In this document: piece after piece, positions 1 to 5,951 of the stretch | Position numbering within the stretch: the stretch's first letter is position 1 | Layout: each line of letters starts with the position of its first letter | Source of the DNA: SAR202 cluster bacterium | Lineage (GTDB): Bacteria; Chloroflexota; Dehalococcoidia; SAR202; CAJWER01 | DNA: 8,091 nucleotides | Assembly: GCA_030740335.1 (NCBI GenBank) | Contig: JASLXL010000167.1 | Span: forward strand, 1 to 8,091 | Direction of reading: 5' to 3' | Translations under genes and position numbers: made by a program | The notes under the pieces: model-generated | The model's input: the letters and a program-made list of their open reading frames with translations, nothing else | Told to the model about the DNA's origin: nothing | Database searches by the model: none

Positions 1-2
1 GC

Positions 3-161
3 CAGTACCTGATTGACCATTCCGACAAGCTGTTGTTCGCCCGCGACATATACGACAATAAGCTAATGGACCACCTCAAGACCCTCGATCTACCCTCGGA
101 TGCGTCAGACAAAATAATGTATGGCAACGCGGAAAAACTGGTCGGTGCTGCAAACGGTTAG
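3..161 (+). CDS. Amidohydrolase family protein, C-terminal fragment (cut by window start)
   Basis: The open frame enters from the left edge and ends at TAG 159-161, giving 52 residues. It carries the usual end of an amidohydrolase-2 (PF04909-type) TIM-barrel hydrolase or decarboxylase. The segment KLLFARDIYDN matches the place where the family has its ILFGSD-type strand, so the Asp at 45-47 is the candidate active-site/metal-ligand Asp. The later KIMYGNAEKLV (about 111-143) matches the family's closing 'KILYGNAxxLL' helix. These enzymes hydrolyse or decarboxylate small cyclic or amide substrates in the cytoplasm; the substrate here cannot be told. The remaining 80-85% of the gene lies outside the window. 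Its place just upstream of a PLP lyase and sugar oxidoreductases suggests a catabolic role. The family call is fairly safe because both motifs fit in order and at the expected spacing from the C-terminus. Confidence 0.8.
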   Translation, partial: QYLIDHSDKLLFARDIYDNKLMDHLKTLDLPSDASDKIMYGNAEKLVGAANG

Positions 162-234
162 TCGGGCAGGGCTGGCCATGCCGAGTAACGCACAGGCTTG
201 TAAGGCTGGGCCTAACACGCCGACAGGAGGCGAG

Positions 235-450
235 TTGCCCTACGCGAAGGTCGAGGAACATCCAAAGGAGAGTGAGTCAGGGCCCAATGTCTGGCTCAAC
301 TACTACACCCCTCCAAAACTGCCTTCGGAGTGCCAACCCGGCTCGCCGGTTGGCCTCGATGCCGTAAAGCTCAAGGCCATCGAGCCCGACATCGAAGTTC
401 TTTACCAGACCCCAGCGGAGTTCAGGTCGGCCCTGGGGGCGGTTAAATAG
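235..450 (+). CDS. Small hypothetical protein of unknown function
   Basis: I do not recognise this gene. The frame ends at TAG 448-450. Its last 35 or so codons (roughly 345-447) have the C/G-rich third positions of the neighbouring real genes and encode a plausible folded stretch (VKLKAIEPDIEVLYQTPAEF). The part before about 300 is polar and low in information. The start is uncertain. ATG 121 overlaps the end of the amidohydrolase gene in another frame, ATG 178 has no good ribosome binding site, and TTG 235 follows a perfect AGGAGG at 225-230 but only 4 nt away. I chose TTG 235 (71 aa). No signal peptide, membrane segment or cysteine motif is visible. It could instead be the decayed 3' end of a longer gene. 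Confidence 0.33.
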   Translation: MPYAKVEEHPKESESGPNVWLNYYTPPKLPSECQPGSPVGLDAVKLKAIEPDIEVLYQTPAEFRSALGAVK

Positions 451-580
451 GCGATGGGGTGGCTATCAGCCGAGTCGCAAGCTAGTCGACGGGCGTACAT
501 TAATCCCCCTCGCCCACTCCTCACACCTGCCCTTGCGTGACACTCATCACGTGATACCCTTCGTGCAATACGCCATTAAC

Positions 581-586
581 AGGAGG
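581..586 (+). promoter_or_regulatory. Ribosome binding site fixing a GTG start
   Basis: A perfect AGGAGG lies 7 nt before GTG 594. No ATG in this frame is near, so this site decides the start of the PLP enzyme gene. Confidence 0.85.
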
Positions 587-593
587 TCCCGAC

Positions 594-1796
594 GTGGGGA
601 TTTACGAACGACTAGGAGCCAGGGCGATAATAAATGTCGCGGGTGCATCGACCCGAATCGGAGGTGCACTCATGCCTCCCGAGGTGGTCGAAGCGATGTC
701 AGAAGCCGCTCTGCAGTCGGTTTCAATGACGGAGCTTCAGGCAGCCGCCAGCCGCACCATCAGCGAACTGACTGGATCCGAAGCGGGCTACGTCACCTCC
801 AGCGCGTCATCCGCCCTCACCCTCGCCACCGCTGCCATCCTGGCCGGCCTGGACCCGGCCAAAATCGACCGGCTCCCTGACACCACGGGCGTGCCCAACG
901 AGGTGATCATCTCCAAGGAGCAGCGCACCGGCTACGACCACTCCATACGACTCGCCGGCGCGCGGCTTGTGGAGATCGGGATGAACGAGGCGGCGGCAGG
1001 AGGCGGAGTCAGGCGCACTGAGATATGGGAGTACGAGTCTGCGATAACCTCGCAAACCATCGCCATCGCATACATCGCCGACCGCAACGCAACACCGCCG
1101 CTAAAAGATGTCGTCGATGTGGCCCACCGCCACTGCCTCCCCGTCATCGTGGACGCCGCCGGCGAGTTGCCGCCCGCGTCCAACCTTCGCGCCTTTGTCG
1201 ATACCGGGGCAGACCTCATCGCCTTCTCAGGTGGCAAGGCGATTCTCGGGCCCCAGTCCACGGGTCTGCTGCTAGGCTCCAAGGCGCACATCGCGTCCGT
1301 GGCCCTGCAACACCTGGACCAGGACGAACGCTTCGATGTATGGGAACCACCGGAAGATTTCATAGATAAGTCTGAGCTTGTGGGGCTGCCGCGTCACGGT
1401 ATCGGGCGTGGATTCAAGGTCGCCAAGGAGGAGATCGCGGGCGTGCTGACGGCGCTACACCTCTTCGTAGAGGGCAAGATAGGCGCAGACTTTTCAGGAC
1501 AGCGTGGTCATCTGGAATATCTCGCCGATGGCCTCAGTGGCCTCCCTGCAGAGCCCAGAATATTCGAGGACCCCGTCACCGGCGCACCTGTCATGCATTT
1601 GGAACTGGATGCACGAGCCATCGGGATGTCCGGCACAGAGGTGTGCAGAGAACTCCGGGGAGGCGACCCGGGAATCTTCCCGGGGGAGGGCAAGCTGGAC
1701 GAAGACACCCTCATCGTCTCCGCGTTCACGCTGGACCAGTCACGCACCGAACAACTAACACGTCGTCTCCGAGAGGTGCTGCGCACACCAAGCTAG
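594..1796 (+). CDS. PLP-dependent SelA-like enzyme (D-glucosaminate-6-phosphate ammonia-lyase / selenocysteine synthase family)
   Basis: This 400-residue fold-type I PLP enzyme belongs to the SelA family (PF03841-like), in the branch that includes D-glucosaminate-6-phosphate ammonia lyase. It starts as the branch usually does (YERLGARAIINVAGAST, residues 4-20). VIVDAAGELPP places Asp187 as the likely partner of the pyridine nitrogen. DLIAFSGGKAILGPQ places Lys215 as the PLP Schiff-base lysine. The later GIGRGFKVAKEEIAGVLTAL (269-288) is the conserved central helix region. Known members eliminate ammonia from 2-amino-2-deoxy sugar acids, or make selenocysteinyl-tRNA. The length is shorter than true SelA (about 460 aa), I see no N-terminal tRNA-binding extension, and there is no selenium gene nearby, so a catabolic lyase acting on an amino acid or amino-sugar acid is more likely. 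It is cytoplasmic, with no signal peptide. GTG start behind AGGAGG. The gene lies 143 bp after the small ORF and converges on the propeller gene. Confidence 0.85.
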   Translation: MGIYERLGARAIINVAGASTRIGGALMPPEVVEAMSEAALQSVSMTELQAAASRTISELTGSEAGYVTSSASSALTLATAAILAGLDPAKIDRLPDTTGVPNEVIISKEQRTGYDHSIRLAGARLVEIGMNEAAAGGGVRRTEIWEYESAITSQTIAIAYIADRNATPPLKDVVDVAHRHCLPVIVDAAGELPPASNLRAFVDTGADLIAFSGGKAILGPQSTGLLLGSKAHIASVALQHLDQDERFDVWEPPEDFIDKSELVGLPRHGIGRGFKVAKEEIAGVLTALHLFVEGKIGADFSGQRGHLEYLADGLSGLPAEPRIFEDPVTGAPVMHLELDARAIGMSGTEVCRELRGGDPGIFPGEGKLDEDTLIVSAFTLDQSRTEQLTRRLREVLRTPS

Positions 1797-1801
1797 GGGT
1801 G

Positions 1802-1815
1802 CTTAGCACGCTAAG
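1802..1815. repeat. Perfect short inverted repeat just after the PLP enzyme gene
   Basis: CTTAGC (1802-1807) and GCTAAG (1810-1815) are exact reverse complements, separated by 2 nt. The repeat begins 6 nt after the TAG stop. There is no T-run behind it, so it may be an mRNA 3'-end stem or a protein site rather than a full terminator. Confidence 0.5.
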
Positions 1816-1928
1816 TTGGGCGAGGCTAGACACACCCTTATCGATGGTGCTTCTGCTCACGCCAGGTTGGGCGGGGCAACGCTGCCTAACTGCTAACCCG
1901 CCTGATCGCTTCCTCCCGGCCCAGTCTT

Positions 1929-1957
1929 GAGGGGTGTGCAAAGGAGCTGCGCCCCTC
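1929..1957 (+). terminator. Stem-loop in the convergent gap
   Basis: GAGGGG (1929-1934) pairs with CCCCTC (1952-1957). An inner GCA (1938-1940) pairs with TGC (1948-1950) around a 7-nt loop. It can fold on either strand and lies between two genes that point at each other. No U-tract follows directly, so its role as terminator is a guess. Confidence 0.4.
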
Positions 1958-1966
1958 TGCCGGGAG

Positions 1967-2005
1967 TGTGAAGGTGGCCCCTCACATAACATTACTATTT
2001 TTTTT
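1967..2005 (+). terminator. Candidate terminator of the PLP enzyme transcript: hairpin then T8
   Basis: TGTGA (1967-1971) pairs with TCACA (1982-1986), and GG (1973-1974) can pair with CC inside. After 11 nt comes an uninterrupted run of eight T (1998-2005), the longest T-run I noticed in the window. The gap between stem and T-run is longer than in a classical intrinsic terminator. CCGGGA (1960-1965) can also pair with TCCCGG (2011-2016), enclosing this hairpin and the T-run in a larger structure. The convergent position fits a terminator region. Confidence 0.45.
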
Positions 2006-2061
2006 CCTTTTCCCGGGGCGAGATGGCAGGCCCCACCAGCCACACACCACAAATACAACGC

Positions 2062-3438
2062 CTACCGGAACTTGAACGCATACAGGTCGGCGTCCTTCAG
2101 CACAACACGCAGCTGTACTACCCGCCCGGCGAGGTCGCCCACACTCGGACCCTCCTTCCACGACATTGCACCGTCGATCTCGTCGCCGAACTTCTCGGGA
2201 CAGTCGGCGAGCCCGTACTCCGGAATGACATTCCCCTCAGCATCCTGTATCTCCACCTGCACCGAGCCAACTGCCGATGTCGAGTAGTTAAGTTCCAGTT
2301 CGCCGCCCTCGAACACCAGGGGTTTGGTAGTAAATTCACCGCTCCCAAAACCTGCGTTCACCGATACAAAACCATCCGTACGGAGTGTGTAGCGTCTGAT
2401 ATTGACGGACGGATAGCGCATGTTCTCGACACCGTAGATCGACATCTCCTTCGGTGACGTGTGCAGAATCCCAACATCCATATAGATGCCTCTCTCGTGC
2501 CAGTTACGTGAATCGAGGGCCGGGCGAACGAACGCCTCTTTGAAGGAGCGATCGAAGCGCAGCCCATCGCGACTGGACATGAACAATATGTCGTTAACCC
2601 CGTCCCCATACTCCCATGCTGGATCCGGAGTTCGCTCGACCACAAAGCGCGAAGGGAACATGATGTAAGTTCCCGGCGCTCTCTCATAACGTACGCAGGA
2701 GTTCGTATAGAAGTGCTCGGTGGGCGTCTCGCCCGTATCGATATCGACCAGAGGCGTCCAGTTCAGAAAATCCTCCGAGGTTGAGCGCCGCACCCAGCGC
2801 ACTCCGCCCTTAAATGGACCGCCGCTTCCGGCCGAGCCGCGAGCATAGAGCACGTACTCCCCTCGCCAGGCGTCCCACATCGCCACGTTGTGAGAGTCGA
2901 ACGGCGGATCGGTCAGGATTGGTTCATCCCGCAACTTTCGCCACTTCAGCCCGTCCGCGGAGACATAGGCCTCAAGTACATGGCGATCCGGTCCACGGGC
3001 AACGGCCTTGTACCGCTCGTCCTGCGCCGCGTCCGGGTTATCGTCGATGAACGGAGCGAAGCAGTCGCTGGGCCCCTCAAATACCAGGTTGTTCTTCTTG
3101 GACCCGTTGTACTCAATGAGCCCAACGGTCGGCTTTTCCCAAACAATACCGTCTGCGCTCTCTGCGTAGGCGTGGAGCATGGCGTTGCCAGAGTACTGGT
3201 CGTCGGTCCGGTACCACATACGGTACCGGCACCCATCCAAAACGATGGTGTTGTACGCGGTGATGCCGGAATCCCACGGGAATTCAGGCGAGATCGCCGC
3301 CTCGCGACGGACCGGTGAGTGGAGGCGTCGCTCCACCCCGGTGGACTCTGCCATCCAAAAATCGTCAACGAACAACTGACGATCAGTGCCAATCTCAATG
3401 GGAGTCTTGTCCATTTCTTTATTTACCTCTTCCTCCAT
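2062..3438 (-). CDS. Glycoside-hydrolase-like beta-propeller protein with C-terminal beta-sandwich
   Basis: This 458-residue protein is of the type often annotated as GH32/GH43/GH68-like five-bladed propeller in planctomycete and Chloroflexota genomes. The opening TDRQLFVDDFWMAE (residues 18-31) is the family's usual first strand. Repeated blade edges follow: YRMWYRTDD (72-80), ESADGIVW (93-100), VSADGLKW (159-166), RSTSEDFLNW (218-227) and SSRDGLRF (288-295). These are Ser-x-Asp-Gly-x-x-aromatic motifs. Residues about 345-458 form a separate beta-sandwich-like end (GFVSVNAGFGSGEFTTKPL, then VVLKDADLYAFKFR), which I recognise as a common tail of this family. Many relatives are secreted, but here I see no signal peptide, so it is predicted to be cytoplasmic. 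Substrate unknown; catalytic acids cannot be assigned from sequence alone. Start: ATG 3438 or ATG 3414 (Met9). The GGAGGAAGAGG run lies between them, which slightly favours 3414. It diverges from the oxidoreductase operon. Confidence 0.75.
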   Translation of the reverse strand: MEEEVNKEMDKTPIEIGTDRQLFVDDFWMAESTGVERRLHSPVRREAAISPEFPWDSGITAYNTIVLDGCRYRMWYRTDDQYSGNAMLHAYAESADGIVWEKPTVGLIEYNGSKKNNLVFEGPSDCFAPFIDDNPDAAQDERYKAVARGPDRHVLEAYVSADGLKWRKLRDEPILTDPPFDSHNVAMWDAWRGEYVLYARGSAGSGGPFKGGVRWVRRSTSEDFLNWTPLVDIDTGETPTEHFYTNSCVRYERAPGTYIMFPSRFVVERTPDPAWEYGDGVNDILFMSSRDGLRFDRSFKEAFVRPALDSRNWHERGIYMDVGILHTSPKEMSIYGVENMRYPSVNIRRYTLRTDGFVSVNAGFGSGEFTTKPLVFEGGELELNYSTSAVGSVQVEIQDAEGNVIPEYGLADCPEKFGDEIDGAMSWKEGPSVGDLAGRVVQLRVVLKDADLYAFKFR

Positions 3439-3459
3439 GGACTCGTTTCCTAGGCAAGA

Positions 3460-3488
3460 ACCCTACAGCCACCGTAATCACGTGTCAA
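3460..3488 (-). promoter_or_regulatory. Predicted sigma70-type promoter of the propeller gene
   Basis: On the minus strand a perfect -35 TTGACA (3488 to 3483) is followed after exactly 17 bp by TAGGGT (3465 to 3460), a weak -10 with T, A and final T conserved. Transcription would start near 3453, giving a leader of about 15 nt to ATG 3438 or about 39 nt to ATG 3414. Confidence 0.5.
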
Positions 3489-3506
3489 CCTGTTTACAAT
3501 TGACAC
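3482..3506. promoter_or_regulatory. Inverted repeat made by two back-to-back -35 hexamers; candidate shared operator
   Basis: GTGTCAA (3482-3488) and TTGACAC (3500-3506) are exact reverse complements around an 11-bp AT-richer spacer. Each arm contains the -35 box of one of the two divergent promoters. Just outside lie CACGTG (3479-3484) and CACG (3508-3511 region), which lengthen the symmetry imperfectly. The arrangement suits a dimeric regulator, or mutually exclusive polymerase binding at both promoters. Confidence 0.5.
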
Positions 3507-3528
3507 CCACGTACGGGACAAGTATCTT
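3500..3528 (+). promoter_or_regulatory. Predicted sigma70-type promoter of the oxidoreductase operon
   Basis: Perfect -35 TTGACA (3500-3505), a 17-bp spacer, then TATCTT (3523-3528), which matches TATAAT at four of six positions. A start near 3535 would give a leader of about 40 nt to ATG 3576. This is the best promoter match I found in the window. Confidence 0.6.
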
Positions 3529-3575
3529 AGTCCGGTCTCGGATCGGAACAGAAAGTAGAAGCCTGAGGGAGCAAA

Positions 3576-4685
3576 ATGACCGATAAAAAATACCGAGTTG
3601 GCATCATAGGGCTTAGTGGAATCACATCCGGAGTGCCGGCTCTACCCGGCCCACGCGCAGCATGGCAGGGGCGTAAGTTGGGACCACCCTTCGATCGTGA
3701 GATCATAATTGGCCACGCAGCATGTCTTGCCCTGATGGACAACGTCGAGCTAGCTGGATACTGCGACCTCATGCCAGACCTGCTTGATGACTTCGGCAAG
3801 AACTGGGGCGGAACCTGGTCCAACGCCAAGCGCTACACAGACTACAAACAGATGCTTGCCGAAGCCGACCTGGATATCCTCACTGTAGGTACAGGGGACA
3901 ACCGCCACGCTGATATGGTCGTGGACGCTGCCAACGCCGGTGTGAAGGCGATCATGTGCGAAAAACCCCTGGCCACGACGATGGAAGACGCGAATCGCAT
4001 GCTCAAAGCCTGCGAGGACAATGGCGTTCCGCTGAGCATCGGCCACACCCGAGCCTGGGATCCGATATACCACAAAATTCTGGACATGATCCGCGACGGC
4101 GAGATCGGCCAAGTCAGAAGCATAGTGGCTTCAATGGGCGGCCCACGCGCGATGATGTTCCGCAATGGAACCCACGTGTTACATGCAGTGGTCTTCTTCG
4201 CGGACTCAGAGCCCACCCACACCATCGGACTGCTTGAAGAGGGCTTCGATCACTGGGACGAGTACCGTGGCGACGGTGGCAAGAAGCCCGAGAGTGAGCC
4301 CGCAGTGAGCGGCATCATCAAGTTCGCCAATGGGGCTAGGGCATATTTCGACTGCACCAAGGAGGCATCTGGGACCTCTCTGGTCACGATCGCTGGCACC
4401 AAGGGGAAGTTCACCATCGGGCTCAATGACGGCTGGGCAAAGCTGGAGACCGAGGACGACGAAGGCGACACCATAAGCCGCATCATCAAGCCTATGGGCA
4501 TAGTCAGCACCTATCAGTCGATGGGCTACGTAGCCGCCTACGAAGAACTGATCGCGCTGGCAGAGGGCGGCAATAAGGGCGAGAGCGTGGGCAGTGGGCG
4601 CCAGGGACGGCACGTCGTGCAGGTTATGAATGGGTTCCTGAAGTCACACCAGGCCGGATCAGCGCTAGTAGAAGTGCCACAGTAG
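3576..4685 (+). CDS. Gfo/Idh/MocA family NAD(P)-dependent oxidoreductase (first of two)
   Basis: This 369-residue cytoplasmic dehydrogenase-type protein has an N-terminal Rossmann fold and a C-terminal alpha/beta substrate domain. YRVGIIGLSGITSG (6-19) is the dinucleotide-binding strand and turn. About 26 extra residues (20-45, rich in Pro and Arg) then precede GHAACLALMDNVELAGYCD, a long first loop also known in a subset of the family. CEKPLATT (128-135) is the hallmark EKP motif with Lys130 as the likely catalytic or substrate lysine. The substrate-domain motif reads RNGTHVLHAVVFFAD (196-210): His200 is kept, but the Asp usual three residues later is His203. Members oxidise sugars, inositols or sugar acids, or their phosphates; the substrate here is unknown. 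ATG 3576 has GAGGGAG at 3565-3571. The next oxidoreductase follows 66 bp downstream, probably in the same transcript. Confidence 0.88.
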   Translation: MTDKKYRVGIIGLSGITSGVPALPGPRAAWQGRKLGPPFDREIIIGHAACLALMDNVELAGYCDLMPDLLDDFGKNWGGTWSNAKRYTDYKQMLAEADLDILTVGTGDNRHADMVVDAANAGVKAIMCEKPLATTMEDANRMLKACEDNGVPLSIGHTRAWDPIYHKILDMIRDGEIGQVRSIVASMGGPRAMMFRNGTHVLHAVVFFADSEPTHTIGLLEEGFDHWDEYRGDGGKKPESEPAVSGIIKFANGARAYFDCTKEASGTSLVTIAGTKGKFTIGLNDGWAKLETEDDEGDTISRIIKPMGIVSTYQSMGYVAAYEELIALAEGGNKGESVGSGRQGRHVVQVMNGFLKSHQAGSALVEVPQ

Positions 4686-4735
4686 TACGCACTCCAGGAA
4701 CATAGAGAAACATATATCTAGGACATCATTCCGAT

Positions 4736-4741
4736 AGGGAG
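4736..4741 (+). promoter_or_regulatory. Ribosome binding site supporting a GTG start
   Basis: AGGGAG lies 10 nt before GTG 4752. The first in-frame ATG (4782, Met11) lies inside the first Rossmann strand and would remove part of it, so GTG 4752 is preferred. Confidence 0.65.
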
Positions 4742-4751
4742 ATAGACAACT

Positions 4752-5852
4752 GTGACAGGGAAAAGGACTTTGCGGGCCGCCATGGTGGGTCTCCGCCACG
4801 GCCACATGGGAAGTATCGGAACGGAGCATCCGGGCTACATCCAGACCTTCAAAGGGCTGGATGATGTCGAGGTCGTGGCCTATTTCGAGGATACTGAAAC
4901 CGAGCGTCTTGCTCCGGTAGCTACAGAAGATCCCGGCGCGAAGACATACACAAGCCTCGATGATCTGATCGCCAACGAGAACTTCGATGTGGCAATGGTC
5001 GGGCTCCCCGCGAACGAGGTCCCGGCTGCCGGAATCAAGCTCGCCGAGGCCGGCAAACACTTCTACATGGAGAAGCAGTTCGCCCGCCGGGCCGAAGACC
5101 TGGCGGAGTTGGCTCGCGTTGTTCAGCGCACAGGTGTAAAGGTCTTCGCTGGCTACCCCTGGCGATTCCACCCAGTGATGAAAGAGATCCGGTCGATCAT
5201 CGACCAAGGCCTACTGGGCAAGCCCCTCTCAATAGAAACCCGCCTGGTCACGTCACAGGTGCGGCCCGGCAGTCGAGACCCGGAAGCTTTCTCCTATAGG
5301 GATGCGACCCAGGGCGGCGGCATCGTCCACCACCTTGGCGGCCACCACCTGGAGGCGATGCGCTTTCTGATGGGCGAGGTCAAGGCGGTCCAGGCAATGG
5401 TGGGACGGCCAGTCGGATACATCGAGGCGCCGTTGGAGGATGTGGCGATGGTAGCGCTCGAGTACGAGAACGGTGGCTACGGCTCGCTACACGAAGGCTT
5501 CTTCTCTCCTCCAGGGTTGTCGGGCGGCGGCGACGGCTACCTCGCCTACCGAGGACTCGAGGGCTGGGCGGAGTGGAAGCCCTTCACATCATATGGCCTG
5601 ACTGCAGGCAGCACTTCCAGGGAATGGCGGGGCGCCCCAATCCGTGAGTTCAAGTACACTCCGAAACCCTACGTTGGCTACGGTGAGGACGACTGGTTCC
5701 ACAACTATGTCGACGACTTCATGGAAGTCATCCGGAACGACGGTGATCCTGCACTCGGCGTGATGGATGCCCTGGCGGTCGCCAGGGTCATCGACTCGAT
5801 CTACGAGTCGTCCCGAAGCGGTCGCCGTATCGAGGTCGAGTACGGGCTCTAA
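4752..5852 (+). CDS. Gfo/Idh/MocA family oxidoreductase (second of two, divergent active-site motifs)
   Basis: This is a 366-residue protein. RAAMVGLRHGHMGSIG (8-23) is the Rossmann strand and turn, VVAYFEDTETERL (41-53) the second strand, and GKHFYMEKQFARRAEDLAEL (101-120) the catalytic-lysine region. The usual EKP is EKQ here (Glu107, Lys108, Gln109). FAGYPWRFHPVMKEI (132-146) marks the move into the substrate domain. GGGIVHHLGGHHLEAMRFL (188-206) stands where relatives have GGG..LDLG.H..D: His198 is kept, while the two Asp positions are His194 and Glu201. The Lys is kept, so it may still be a redox enzyme, but the changes suggest a different substrate, or metal use as in some non-dehydrogenase members. 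It is cytoplasmic. The gene sits 66 bp after the first oxidoreductase gene with its own ribosome binding site, and its stop is 19 nt before the first of two hairpins, consistent with the operon end. Confidence 0.86.
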   Translation: MTGKRTLRAAMVGLRHGHMGSIGTEHPGYIQTFKGLDDVEVVAYFEDTETERLAPVATEDPGAKTYTSLDDLIANENFDVAMVGLPANEVPAAGIKLAEAGKHFYMEKQFARRAEDLAELARVVQRTGVKVFAGYPWRFHPVMKEIRSIIDQGLLGKPLSIETRLVTSQVRPGSRDPEAFSYRDATQGGGIVHHLGGHHLEAMRFLMGEVKAVQAMVGRPVGYIEAPLEDVAMVALEYENGGYGSLHEGFFSPPGLSGGGDGYLAYRGLEGWAEWKPFTSYGLTAGSTSREWRGAPIREFKYTPKPYVGYGEDDWFHNYVDDFMEVIRNDGDPALGVMDALAVARVIDSIYESSRSGRRIEVEYGL

Positions 5853-5871
5853 AAGGCCTGCACACAAACGC

Positions 5872-5896
5872 CCCTTCTTCAGTCGTTTGAAAAGGG
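5872..5896 (+). terminator. Stem-loop after the oxidoreductase operon (first of two)
   Basis: CCCTTCTTCA (5872-5881) pairs with TGAAAAGGG (5888-5896) through nine base pairs with one bulged C, around a 6-nt loop. It begins 19 nt after the stop codon. No T-run follows. Confidence 0.45.
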
Positions 5897-5902
5897 ACAC
5901 TT

Positions 5903-5951
5903 GGGAGAGAGAAACCACCCGCGATCGGCAAGTCGTCGGTTTCTCTCTCCC
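5903..5951 (+). terminator. Perfect 14-bp stem hairpin, probable operon terminator
   Basis: GGGAGAGAGAAACC (5903-5916) and GGTTTCTCTCTCCC (5938-5951) are exact reverse complements around a 21-nt loop. The stem is purine-rich on one arm and pyrimidine-rich on the other. What follows is TCCCTTATT, not a clear U-tract, so a Rho-independent terminator, an attenuating or mRNA-stabilising stem, or a processing site are all possible. The position between two genes favours termination or end protection. Confidence 0.6.

Noticed and set aside
121..234. N-terminal extension of the small ORF from ATG 121 or ATG 178.
   Set aside because: ATG 121 lies inside the end of the amidohydrolase gene in another frame, neither start has a good ribosome binding site, and the encoded stretch looks low in information. 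Kept only as an alternative start.
533..560. Promoter TTGCGT-16 bp-TACCCT before the PLP enzyme gene.
   Set aside because: The -10 matches consensus at only three of six positions and the -35 is imperfect; such matches are expected by chance. The gene may also be read through from upstream.
807..1363. Long antisense open frames opposite the PLP enzyme gene.
   Set aside because: They are mirror frames of a GC-rich coding gene, with Arg/Ser/Pro-rich composition and no recognisable motif. The plus-strand protein has catalytic motifs over the same stretch.
594..1796. Naming the PLP gene selA.
   Set aside because: Length, context and lack of selenium genes argue against true selenocysteine synthase, so no symbol is given.
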